From the NCBI GenBank assembly GCA_038363925.1, contig JAQQWL010000006.1, forward strand, positions 476,501-540,500: 64,000 nt of DNA. Reading direction: 5' to 3'. Below the pieces are notes generated by a model, which saw only the letters and a list, made by a program, of their open reading frames with translations, was not told the DNA's origin and did not search any database. A program made the position numbers and the translations under genes. This stretch comes from Apiospora phragmitis. Lineage: Eukaryota; Ascomycota; Sordariomycetes; Amphisphaeriales; Apiosporaceae. Positions 11,535-21,464 of this stretch are shown piece after piece. Numbering within the stretch: position 1 is the stretch's first letter; the number at the start of each line of letters is the position of its first letter.

Positions 11535-12523
11535 AACGGACGGCTAACGCGATTCAGGTGCATGAGAAGGGGGGAAGAAAGGGGATTACGGCGACAGGCG
11601 GCGACAGACGGTAGCAGGCGGCGACGGGGTTGTCGCCGTGTTGGTGGGTGATGATGATGAGAGAGGGAGAATAAAGGAATCGGCGAGTGGTGGAAGTAAG
11701 GGTGTCTATATAGACTCTTGGCTGCTGTGAATACAAGGTCAGCCAGCGAATACAAGATAACCGTTGAATACAGCGAGCCAGTGAATATAGCATACCTTCC
11801 GTTTGTTTCTCGTCAGGCTGACAATCATCCTATAGGGGGTGACGGATAGCCTCAGTGAGTGCAAGGCACTGTACACACGTTAGTCACCGGTTGAATGATT
11901 GTCAGTAAAAGGATGCTTGTTACCTGTAGGGCGTGCGAGGCGATCCTCAGTGGATAAGGGGCAGGGGCAGGGTGAATAGTCGATAGATGCGCTCACTCTC
12001 CCTCAGTGAGTATAAGGTACTCCAGTAACCACAACATGCCTGACTCCAGAAAGGGCTCCTAGGGGCGAACAACCGCCGTAAGAGGGACGAGGAACGCGAT
12101 ACATCGCCGGCTGATAAAGCATGAACAAGACTCACTTCGAGCAGAGAAATCATCATCCTATGGATCGGCTTACTTGGCAATAAATAGGGGGGTGTTGGGT
12201 TGGGTGCACAATCGGTGTTTGGTAGTGAACAGAGCAATCGTGAGAATTTATGTCAAGGCAAAAGTCCAGGTGACTAATTATAAGCAGATTCAGCTAGGTT
12301 CGAGAAAACTGGCAATAATTTATCTAAACAACAAATACAGTCAGTAGCAGAAATCAAAAGTGCTGAGTCAATATCGCTACGGTAGTAGGCCTATAAAACA
12401 GTGACTCCCCTACTAATAAGTAATCCAAGGCTATCAATGGCAAAAAAGCAGGCTTCGTCGTCAGGTATCATACAGGCAAACAAACAACTCATTCCAATCC
12501 GGCGTGAAGATACAGCGAGGCGA
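11535..12523. other. Intergenic
   Basis: Holds the upstream region of the 11534 gene and the 3' region of the BRCT gene. GAGTGCAAGGCACTGTAC at about 11855 and GAGTATAAGGTACTCCAG at about 12007 are similar segments, each following CCTCAGT. No supported coding sequence. Confidence 0.45.
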
Positions 12524-13501
12524 TCATTTCTTGGTTCTCTTTCTGGCGCTAGCAGGAGCAGCCGCTCCTTTTCGCTTCACCACGGGCTTCTCCTCTTCTT
12601 CCTCAGGCTCCTCCTCCTCGTCGGCAGCCTGGCGGGCGGCCATGCGGTCCCTCTTCTCCTGTGGGACCCCGTTCTGGAGTATCTGGAAGAACTCCTCCTC
12701 GGAGATGGTCTCAAGCTCCTTCTCGTTGATTTCCATGAGTTTCTTGGGGCCGGCTCGTGTGCCGAGGACGATGTAGTCAGTGTCCTCCAGCTTGGCGATG
12801 ACCTGGGCGCCGTACTGGATAGCGGTGGCGACGGAGGTCTTGCGGTCCATGGTCTCGAAAGTTCCGGTAAAGAGCAGCTTGAGGCCCTCGAGGCAGTTCG
12901 GCTTGCCCGCGGGGATCTTCTTACGGTGAGTGGCGGGAACGACGGCCGTCTTCTTCATCCTGGACCGCCTGACCGGCTTCTTCTCTTCCTCTTCCTCCTC
13001 ATCGCCGTCCTCGACCTTCGCTACTTCGTCAATGTCCTGGGCCTCGGCGCCATCCTCGTCGCCTTCGATCTTAGTCTCCTCAGCATCCTCAATGGCCTCG
13101 GCTTCAATCTTGGTGTCTGAGTCCTCTTCGTCCTTGACTACTTCATCTTCATGCTCATCCTTCATGACAGATTCATTGTCATCTTCGGGAAGAGAGTCGC
13201 CCGGCTGGGCAGTCTTGAAAACCTTGACCCGAGCGCCGATGTGGCCATTGGAGCCGCCAGCAAGGATGCCGAAGTAGGAGCCATCAGCCGACGAATGATG
13301 ATAGAAATTCCACTTCTTCAAGCCCATGGGCAGCTTGAGCTTCTCCGAGTACCGATTCATCATGGTTTTGGCGGACTCATTGGCTGCGTCGAAGGCATGG
13401 TAGACCTCTGGCTGCTGGAGGCTCTCGACCATCTTCTCATTGTCCCAGATGAAGGAGGTGACAATGTAGAGCGGCGCCGAAGCGCCTTCAGCTGTAGACA
13501 T
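12524..13501 (-). CDS. BRCT-domain protein with acidic linker
   Basis: A single-exon gene of 325 residues, intact from the ATG at 13501. Residues about 10-98 form a compact N-terminal domain (LYIVTSFIWDNEKM ... HIGARVKVF). It has the flavour of a WGR-like or related nuclear module, but I cannot assign it firmly. Residues 103-175 are strongly acidic. A BRCT domain spans about 201-279 (CLEGLKLLFTGTFETMDR, GAQVIAKLEDTDYIVLG), resembling the RFC1/DNA-ligase type, which usually binds DNA ends or phosphopeptides. The C-terminal 20 residues are Lys/Arg-rich, a likely nuclear localisation signal. The inferred role is chromatin or DNA repair in the nucleus. No intron or frame break is seen. Confidence 0.85.
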   Translation of the reverse strand: MSTAEGASAPLYIVTSFIWDNEKMVESLQQPEVYHAFDAANESAKTMMNRYSEKLKLPMGLKKWNFYHHSSADGSYFGILAGGSNGHIGARVKVFKTAQPGDSLPEDDNESVMKDEHEDEVVKDEEDSDTKIEAEAIEDAEETKIEGDEDGAEAQDIDEVAKVEDGDEEEEEEKKPVRRSRMKKTAVVPATHRKKIPAGKPNCLEGLKLLFTGTFETMDRKTSVATAIQYGAQVIAKLEDTDYIVLGTRAGPKKLMEINEKELETISEEEFFQILQNGVPQEKRDRMAARQAADEEEEPEEEEEKPVVKRKGAAAPASARKRTKK

Positions 13502-15052
13502 GACTGGTCTGATTATTCAAGCAATGCCTGTTGTCCTATGTTGGCCAAAGGTAAGGTAAGCTTGTTTTTGCCTCGTAGATGAATGCTGGTGGGAGATGGT
13601 GAACGATGTAAGCAAGTAAGCAAGCAATCAGTCAATGGTGTTGTTTGGAATTGCGCGTCGCGTTTTTCCAGGGGTTTTTAGGCAGCTGCGGTAGGGGTAT
13701 GTAGGAAGCCGTTACTGCACTGCGCCGTAATTGTCGCTAAGTTCAGGTGCCTGTGCTACGTGAAGGCGTGCCCCACAAGAAAACCAAACAATAAGAGCGT
13801 CGACGAACAGCTTCCCGTCCCAAACAGCAACCGCCTGTGGTTACTGAAGTCCTTTGCTGCCAACTCATCAGCAAATACTGTACCCCTTTTCTGGAGTTGC
13901 TGCAGAAGCGGTGCATCATAGCCTCCGTCTGTCCATCTTGATTGCTTCAGGCTGTCAACGCTGCTCTCTTGGTCGCAACGGTGCACTGGCGTGAGTTTGA
14001 TTTTTCGGCTTCGTCTGTGTCTCCTTCCGAGCTCGTCCATGCGCTTGGGCAAGCACTTGATTCATACTTGGAAATGCCGCAATGTATAGAACTTGGCCAA
14101 GCACCAAGAGCTCTACGGGTCAAAGCATGGGCAGTTGCCGCGATAATGTAGCTGCGGATTCAGATGGCCTTCCCAGATCGGCGGCCGCGCGCACCTTCTC
14201 ATCCCTCCCCTCTGTCTTTTTTCCTCTTACGAATCGGATTACATGGTCAACGATGAAGGACCTCCATTCTCTGGTTCTGGCTGGGGAAGAGCATTGCTCT
14301 TCTATCGGATCATGCCACTACGTCTCACAGGTTTTGCCTCGGCACGGATTGTTTGCGGGCTACCCTAGCTCGGCAGGTTAGTGGCTGCAAACCCATGGAA
14401 TCGTACTTGGTAGATTTCATTCCACTTCCCAGATCAATGTTCTCTGAAATGCCCCTTGAACAACTGCGAATGCGATGATGCGCCGGGTTGCACAGCTGTA
14501 TTCGTGGTGCATTTCTTGATTATTATGCCTCATTACCTTCGCTCCTCATGAATGGTGCCAGACCTGAGTCAGGGCTGCCGGGTCTACATGCTCATGTCTC
14601 CGTCTGGTGGGGCTCTCGAACTCGAGACCCGGGCCAGAACTTCTCACGATGGGGCGGTTTTCGACCAAGGGCACATGGTGTGGTCAGATCGTGCTCCCCC
14701 GGAATAATTCACGTCGGTGGCGCTCAATAATAACCTGCAGCAACTTTCGCACTGCCACCCCGGGGGCCGGGCTTGTCCTTCCGTCTACCGGAACGGGCTT
14801 GGCGTTACATTCGACTCTAGGCTTGGCGGCCCGAATATCGAATTCAGACGTTGCGAGCTTCTGATTCGCGGATATTGCTTGCTTTTGGCTCCGTGTAAAC
14901 CTTACCTTGGATAGATGCCTGTCAAATTACAAGACGTTTACACGATGATATAACCATCGCTTCCACCCAGGAGGTTTCGCTTACCCAGGCTCCTTCTCCA
15001 CGCCACTTGCCATCGTCACCGTTTCTGTCTTCACTCACTCGAACTAGCTGCA
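13502..15052. other. Intergenic, 1.55 kb
   Basis: The region lies between the BRCT gene and the GH7 gene. A short AAGC/AAGT-type repeat occurs near 13609-13632. Open frames at 13756-14052 and 14488-14914 lack domain signals and introns and are not called. The segment before 15053 (CTTCACTCACTCGAACTAG) is a plausible GH7 5' leader. Confidence 0.45.
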
Positions 15053-16654
15053 ATGGCTTCGAGAGCGGCGCTTGCCTTCGGCCTTGTGGCGGCCCTCATG
15101 GGCCACCAAGCCAATGCCCAGAACCCGTAGGTCCCCTTGTCGTTCGTGACACAGCAATGCGCTCAGGTCAACTCTCTTTCTAACATCTTGTAGAGACGAT
15201 ACCGGAGGCGTCTCCCAAATTGACGACCTACAAGTGTACCACAGCAGGGGGCTGCGTCTCGCAGAGCACGTCGGTCGTTATCGACTGGAACTACCACTGG
15301 TTCCATACCAGCGACTGGCTGTCTTGCACTACCTCCAGTGGAGTCAACTCGACCCTCTGCCCAGATCAAGCAACATGCGCCAAGAACTGCCAGGTCCAAG
15401 GAGATACGAACTACACCGCGAACGGGGTGGCGACGTCTGGGGACAGTATGACTATGAATCAGTTCACCTATGGCGAGAACGGAATTCAGAGCGCTTCTCC
15501 TCGGGTCTATCTTCTTGGCGCCGATGGCAACTATGTCTGACCAAGCTCTTGGGTCAGGAGCTGACGTTCACTGTCGATCTGTCTACTCTTCCCTGCGGAG
15601 AGAACGGTGCTTTGTACCTCTCTGAGATGGACCCCACTGGCGGAAGGAATCAGTACAACACTGGCGGCGCCAAGTACGGCTCTGGATACTGTGATGCACA
15701 GTGCCCTGTGCAAACCTGGAAAAACGGGACGCTCAACACTGCGGGTGCTGGCTACTGCTGCAATGAGATGGATATCCTCGAGGCGAACTCCAGAGCCAAC
15801 GCCTTCACCCCGCACCCATGCACCAGCTCCGACTGTGACAAGGGTGGCTGTGGCTTCAACCCCTATGCACAGGGCCACAAGGACTACTATGGTCCTGGTG
15901 GAACAGTTGACACTTCCAAGCCTTTCACGGTGATCACCCAGTTCATCACCAACGACGGCACCACCAGCGGGACGCTGAGCCAAATCACGCGTAAGTACAT
16001 CCAGAACGGAAAGATGGTGGCCAGCGCCGTGTCCGGGGCGACACCCTCACCGCCGACGGCTGCATCGCCGCCGACCCCGGTGCGGCGAACTTTGGCGGCC
16101 TCCCCGGCATGGGCAAAGCCCTGGGCCGCGGCATGGTCCTGACCTTCGCCATCTGGAACGACGCGAGCCAGTTCATGAACTGGCTCGACAGCGGCTCCAA
16201 CGGGCCCTGCAACGCGACCGAGGGAGACCCGGCCCTGATCCAGAAGAACAACCCGTACACCCACGTCATCTTCTCCAACATTCGCTGGGGCGATATTGGC
16301 TCTACTTTCAGCAGCGGTGCTGGCGCTCCTCAGCCGGGGACCAGTACTACTGCAAATCCCACTATTACAACTACTAAGGCGTCTACTACCACAGCTGCTG
16401 GCCCAATGCAGACCCAGTAGTAAGTTTTGCTCTTCCCAGCAGGCTTCACAGCACATAGCCCGGCTCTTGCGCACGTGCTGATTAATGTTTGTCACTTGGC
16501 TTAGCGGGCAATGTGGTGGTACAGGCTACACAGGACCCAAGACTTGTGCCAGCCCCTACACTTGCAAAGTCTCTAACGAATGGTAAGATACTACCAGCCC
16601 GAATGGTATGCTCCATCACGCTAACAGACCTCCAGGTACTCTCAATGTTTGTAA
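15053..16654 (+). CDS. GH7 cellulase (endoglucanase I/Cel7B-like) with C-terminal CBM1, several one-base breaks
   Basis: A secreted plant cell-wall hydrolase. Exons are 15053-15126 (signal peptide ending QANAQN), 15194-16419, 16505-16582 and 16636-16654. The GH7 core has the catalytic ExDxxE motif in [13 protein letters not shown]. Residues such as KLTTYKC and VVIDWNYHW point to the endoglucanase branch rather than the cellobiohydrolase branch. A Ser/Thr-rich linker leads to a CBM1 cellulose-binding module ([20 protein letters not shown]) split by introns 2 and 3, whose last exon encodes YSQCL and the stop. Breaks: a base is missing after 15537 (GTC then TGA), one G is missing in GGGG at 16035-16038, and intron 1 is one base out of phase, as if CCC at 15124-15126 had one C too many. 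With the three corrections the gene is 465 residues with all introns in phase. Confidence 0.9.
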
Positions 16655-16937
16655 GGATGGTTTCAGCTTCATATGAGATGGACAGGTTACATATCCAACG
16701 GAGGAAGCGATATAACATATGGTATCTGACTAGGTGTGCTCAACAACTTAGGAACTTTGGAGCAGAGTCAAAATTTTTTGCAAAAGTGGTAAGCTTGTAC
16801 ATACAATTCCATGTCAAATCTTAGCACGATGGATTGTATTCCAAATGCAAACGACTTGCCAGTCAGTAGTATAATTAATTACTACTGCGTACTACCTATT
16901 ACTTAGGTATTGATTGTGGCCATTATAAATCGAGGGA
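16655..16937. other. Intergenic (convergent 3' ends)
   Basis: A short AT-rich gap between the GH7 stop and the convergent gene ending at 16938. Nothing is seen beyond probable 3' UTR sequence. Confidence 0.45.
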
Positions 16938-17456
16938 TCAAGACATATGGTAGTCGTTGTCGTCCTCCTCCTCCTCCTCACCATCGCTAGGCATCTTGCT
17001 GCCCGAGCCGGCCTGGCTAAATCGGCCAGGGTACTGTGCGCTGCTGCTGCTACCAGGGGAAGCTTGCTGCTGCTCAGCGGCGCTAGCCGGCGGCGAGGGC
17101 GACTGGCGGCCGTCGGTCATGGGGACGTCATCAACGTCATCGCCGCTGGGAGACTGCAGGCGCCGGCGCTTCGGATCGCGGACGGCCGGGTTGGTGGCGG
17201 CGCCGAGGCCATCAGCAGCAGCAGCAGCAGTAGCAGTATCGCCGCCAGTGTCAGCGCCGGAAGATTCGTCACGGCTGCGCTTCGGGGCTCGGCGGGCTTC
17301 ACGGTCGAGGCGGCGTTGCTGGTTCTCTTCCGGGGTCATCTTGTCCAGCCGGATCCCACCCGGCGCACTGTTGCGCCGCTCCTTGCGGCTGCCGGCGCCG
17401 TCGAGGCCACCGTCGCTGTTGTGGGAGCTCATCTTGTCGTCCTTTCTTGGAGCCAT
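16938..17456 (-). CDS. Small disordered, charged protein, unknown function
   Basis: The frame runs from the ATG at 17456 (MAPRKDDKMSSHN) or from the ATG at 17432 (MSSHNSDGG) to the stop at 16938. It is Ser/Ala/Asp-rich with basic clusters (RRAPKRSRD, DPKRRRLQSPSG), an Ala run, a Gln run and a very acidic end (DGEEEEEDDNDYHMS). The composition suggests a nuclear disordered protein. A perfect branch site TACTAAC sits 3 bases upstream of the first ATG. A donor GTAAGT lies near 17571 on the same strand, and the next AG (CCAAG) lies inside the first codons. Splicing there would remove the 17456 ATG and leave 17432 as the start. No named family is recognised. Confidence 0.55.
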   Translation of the reverse strand: MAPRKDDKMSSHNSDGGLDGAGSRKERRNSAPGGIRLDKMTPEENQQRRLDREARRAPKRSRDESSGADTGGDTATAAAAADGLGAATNPAVRDPKRRRLQSPSGDDVDDVPMTDGRQSPSPPASAAEQQQASPGSSSSAQYPGRFSQAGSGSKMPSDGEEEEEDDNDYHMS

Positions 17457-18517
17457 TGTTAGTATTTGGTGGGATGGATCGCCGAACAAACTTCAGCCTG
17501 TTTGCCTCATCACCAACCTTGGGTTGAGTAATTATGTCGGCGATCGACGAAGAAAAAAAGAAAACTTACGGTGGGTTTTGGATGACAAAGTCTTCGTTAA
17601 AGACAACTCGAGCAACGACGAGTCTTTCTGGGTTTTCTGCTATGCGTATATGTCAGTGATACTCTCGGTGCATGTTATAACAAATGTTGACAATGGGACG
17701 GAATATCATACAAGTTCCGTCTGATCTAGCATTCAAGAGTGTCGTTGTTCCCTTAGGGCTTGGTAAGGGACTCGCTACTGTGTCTATCGGCGTTGCTTGT
17801 ATGTCGGTGCTGCTTGTCTGACGGTTACTCACAGAAACACCAAAAGGCAGCTGGTGATGGAGCAAAGGATGCCAAGATTATTTCCATGCGACATACCTGA
17901 TTCAGAAGAGAGTGGTTTGGGTCCTCGGATGTGTGTATTGTAGCGGCAATAGATGATTGTCCAAAAGTCGGGACGAGGGATGGGCAAATGTGTGCCACAA
18001 GGAAATGGAATAGGGGAGTTTGCAGTTCGGAGGTCAAAGAGGTGCAATAAATAAAACCACACCACACGTAAATCACTGCGTTCAATACAGAAGGGCAACT
18101 TGTTCAGAGAAGTAATTCAACTGTTCTTGTAGTCCAGCCGCACATGTTGCATGTGGCTCGACCGCCGCGGCTTCATCGTTGCGGCGTATATGTTGTTCTT
18201 GGGTCGGGGACATCGGCGACGGCAAGGCCACTGGTTTCATAGAGCCACTGTCAACAACAGAGGGCCATGTTGTGCAATACTCCGGCTTTGTCCAGGTATC
18301 TATGACCCAGGGAGGTCATTAACATGATTAAGCATATACAACACGGTATATCTTATATTCGGGAGGATTAAGGGGCTTACTTAGAGTCTATAGGTAATAC
18401 TTGAGATCATGACCATTATTAAATTTGCCGGAAAGGCCTAGCAGTAGTATTATGGTATATTATACTCAAAGGTAAGGTGACCGAGTAGCCAATGACGACA
18501 TAATCTAACCCCTATTC
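17457..18517. other. Upstream region with probable 5' UTR intron
   Basis: Contains the predicted 5' leader exon and intron of the 16938-17456 gene (donor at about 17571 on the minus strand). Beyond about 17900 no supported gene is found. The stretch 18300-18500 is AT-rich without a clear repeat. Confidence 0.4.
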
Positions 18518-18960
18518 AACAGAATCACTAAACTGGAGGACGGGAAGCATCAGAACAACGTCCAAGCCAAAAGTCTGCAGGCGGTACAGGCCGGAAGTCT
18601 CAAGTGATGCAAGCAGGAGGTCGCCGCGACTGAAAACAGCTTGTGCCAAAGCTGGAGAAAAACGTAGGACAATGGGGTATCAAGGCTCACGAACGTCTAT
18701 AGACACTGGAAGAGCAAAGTGTGTCCATAGCCGAAAGAGCAGATCGCTCACAAGCATATCCAGACGACACCCACACTAAGAAAGAAAGATACCGAGTAGC
18801 TGCAGGCAAGATAAACGATTTGCTGGCTTTTGATATATTGCTAATAGACGACTTGCGAACACATGGAATTCATGTCTCCAAACTAAAGACCTCCCTTAAT
18901 ACGGAGAAGGATCTCCCTCTAAGTAAGCAAATACATATATATTCCTTTTTTGTCCTATAG
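18518..18960 (+). pseudogene. Possible decayed helical-protein gene fragment
   Basis: Two adjacent frames look protein-like but are separated by stops. The first, from 18518 (NRITKLEDGKHQNNVQAKSL), closes at a TGA near 18606. The second runs from about 18631 (KQLVPKLEKNVGQWGIKAHERL), is interrupted by one TAG, and continues through LEEQSVSIAERADRSQAY and KERYRVAAGKINDLLAFDIL to 18960. The charge pattern is that of amphipathic helices or coiled coil, reminiscent of N-terminal helical domains of fungal NLR-like or ankyrin proteins. That similarity is only impressionistic. No start codon or intron can be placed. It could also be chance. Confidence 0.3.
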
Positions 18961-19803
18961 TGGATTCAGTTATTGTTGTTGGAGGAGAGCTACTAATTCC
19001 AGACTCACAAAATATATAGCAGATTATGCATAATACAAACTTGAGGTCTTGTAAACGCAGTTCGTTCCTAGGGCAGCGCGAGGGATCTACTTGGACTTCC
19101 ACTAATATTAGCTGTTCTCCAAACGCCAGTGGTCCTCCGCGAGCCGCCTTTTGTGTTGCATTGGCCGTGCTGTTCCCCTGCCCATATCATGTTCTCAAGC
19201 AACGGATCTTGCCACGGGTATATTCCCAGGGGACTCTGTTGCAGAGGTCTTCTAGGAAGTCGTCCTTTTCTTCTTCTGCTCCCAGGGGGGGGGGGGACTT
19301 CCTTCTCCAAAGGGGGATTCTGTTGGTCTCTTCGCAGAAGCCAGTCCAGCTGGATGAACCTATGAATGCCACTCTTTTAGCTGCCAAGGACCATGGAACA
19401 AACGCAGTTATGCAGGGAAAGCACTGGTTTCTAAGGCCTGCATTTCCCAATTTTGATTGCGATCCGACAAAGAAAGTAGAGCACAAGCCGAGCTAAATCA
19501 AAGCTCTGTTGATCTTTCAGGGGCGAGTGACAAGGTCCGATCATCCCATGACAGGAGTTGGTTTTGGGTGTGAAGCGGAAAAGAGTATCGCCGGGCACTA
19601 ACTAAACTCCAGATCAGCTGGGGCGAAGTCCCAAAGCCCGAAGCCCGCTAGTAAATTAGGTGAGCCTGCATGCATCCAAGTTCCAGGGCCGGTGTCAAAC
19701 CCCACCATCTCATGCCGGCAGTGATGTCAATTGCAACCGATCACCACCAATTCACCAGCCTTATGCGTTTGTGCGACAGAGACGACCAATCCAGAGAGAA
19801 AAC
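18961..19803. other. Intergenic before F-box gene
   Basis: Contains a run of twelve G at 19285-19296. A 156-codon open frame at 19026-19496 crosses this run and shows no domain or codon bias, so it is not called. The stretch before 19804 is the likely promoter and leader of the F-box gene. Confidence 0.45.
19285..19296. repeat. G12 homopolymer
   Basis: Twelve consecutive G. Such runs are hard to sequence accurately, and the true length is uncertain. Confidence 0.8.
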
Positions 19804-21464
19804 ATGATGATGGTGGCAAAATTATCCGACCTGCCTCCCGAGCTGCTGGACCGGGTCTGCTATTTCGTGGATGCCAAGAAGGCTCTTGTGCACCTGTCCA
19901 GATGCTCGCGGCAGTTGTGCGCCGCCGCCACCCCACATTTGTACCGTCACATTGACCTGCTCTCAACACCAGCAGCAGATGTCGACAGACATTTGGACAC
20001 CCTCGTCTCCCTGTTTCTCAGCCATACCGAGGTTGCCTCACATGTACGCTATCTGGCCATCCGCATGCCCGATTGTAGGGCTCCACGGGAAGAGTCTACT
20101 GTCCGTGCTCCGGAGATCCAAGAGTTTATCAGGCGACTTGATGACATCTTTCCATCCAGCGAAACAAAGCCACGTCCCGGATTGGAGGCTCAAACAGCTG
20201 AGACTACCCCAGCGGTTTACGAAGAAAGCGAAGAAGAAGACGAAATTGATGAAGATGGTTACGGTGACGATGATAACGGCAGCATCTGGAGTACCACCGA
20301 TGAGAGTGAAGAGGAGATTGAGGGGGCGATGAGGAAGCATCCAACGAGGATATGAGCGGGAAACTGTCGCAGAAGGCTACAGAGGTTCAACGCTGGGTGA
20401 TTCTCGTCATCTTGTTGACACGGCTTCAGAAACTGGAGACACTGGACCTCGAATTCTCCCAACCCGCTTACTGTGGCGAGATCTTCGACATGATTCTCCG
20501 CTTCAATGAGCGTGCGATATCTGCAAGGCTTCCCAATATCGACAAGATATGCTTTGGCTACTCGTCCGTACCTGCTAGAGGGCTCCTTTGCGATGGCACC
20601 TTTTCTTTTCCTGGCTTGAAATCCGTCTATTTGCACCGCGTCACCAGTGGGGCTTCCATGACCTTTTTGGGCGAGCCGTACACACTCCCCGTGACACACT
20701 TGGAGCTGCGAGACTGCCGCCTGTCTCCGCCCGAACTCAGCAACATCGTCAAATCCGCAAAGAGTCTGAAGACGTTTGTCTACGAGGTCGGCGAGCCACG
20801 CACCACGTACCAGAGGAGACAGAACATCAGTTACCAGTCGATCCGACAGGCCCTGGAAAGCCAGAAGGACAGCCTGGAGTCCATATGGGTCGACTACCCT
20901 CACGACTACCTCTTCGACGAGCTCTCGGGCGACGAAACGAGACCCATAGGTTCGTTCCGCCACTTCACTGCGCTCAAGCGCTTGCGCATGGCGAGCACCT
21001 ACATATTCGGTTTCGTCTGGAGGGATAACCTGGACGTGAGCCGGCTCGTTCGGGCGCTGCCCGAGCAAATCGAGGTGGTCCACCTGACACACTCAGACGA
21101 AGACGAGGAGACGATGGAAGGGGTACAATTGGTCTTGGATGCCAAGGGAGAAGGCCGACTGCCACAGCTGTCACAGTTGCTGCTGGAGATGTCCCACCCG
21201 TACTTCGACCAACACAAGGACGAACTCAGGGGGCTAAGACAGCAAGCAAGAGATGCCGACATGGACATCGCTATATTCGACAACTACAGCGACGACAGAA
21301 TTGTATCCGACCAAGACTGGGTGCGGTTTTCGCGGGCCGGTAACCTTGGCTACAATCGAGAAGAGAGCAAGTGGGGGTTTGACGGGGAAGTGCAATGGCC
21401 CAAGCGAGTCTCCGGGTGCATGCAGAGGCCCCGGTATGGCGAGATTTACATAGATTGTTCATAG
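19804..21464 (+). CDS. F-box protein, one-base frameshift
   Basis: Predicted substrate adaptor of an SCF ubiquitin ligase. The N-terminal F-box starts about residue 7 (LSDLPPELLDRVCYFVDAKK ... LSRCSRQLCAAATPHLYRHI). An acidic low-complexity stretch follows (EESEEEDEIDEDGYGDDD), then a long C-terminal region with weak leucine-rich character (LPVTHLELRDCRLSPPELS; FTALKRLRMASTYIFG). The frame breaks in the acidic segment at GGGGG 20322-20326, which lacks one G. Adding it joins EEEIEG to DEEASNEDMSGKL and gives 553 residues to the stop at 21464. The ATG at 19804 is chosen because the F-box begins six residues later. No intron is needed. The target is unknown. A second F-box gene follows at 23846. 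Confidence 0.8.

Noticed and set aside
19026..19496. 156-codon open frame as a gene
   Set aside because: It crosses a G12 run, contains no domain and has random-looking composition.
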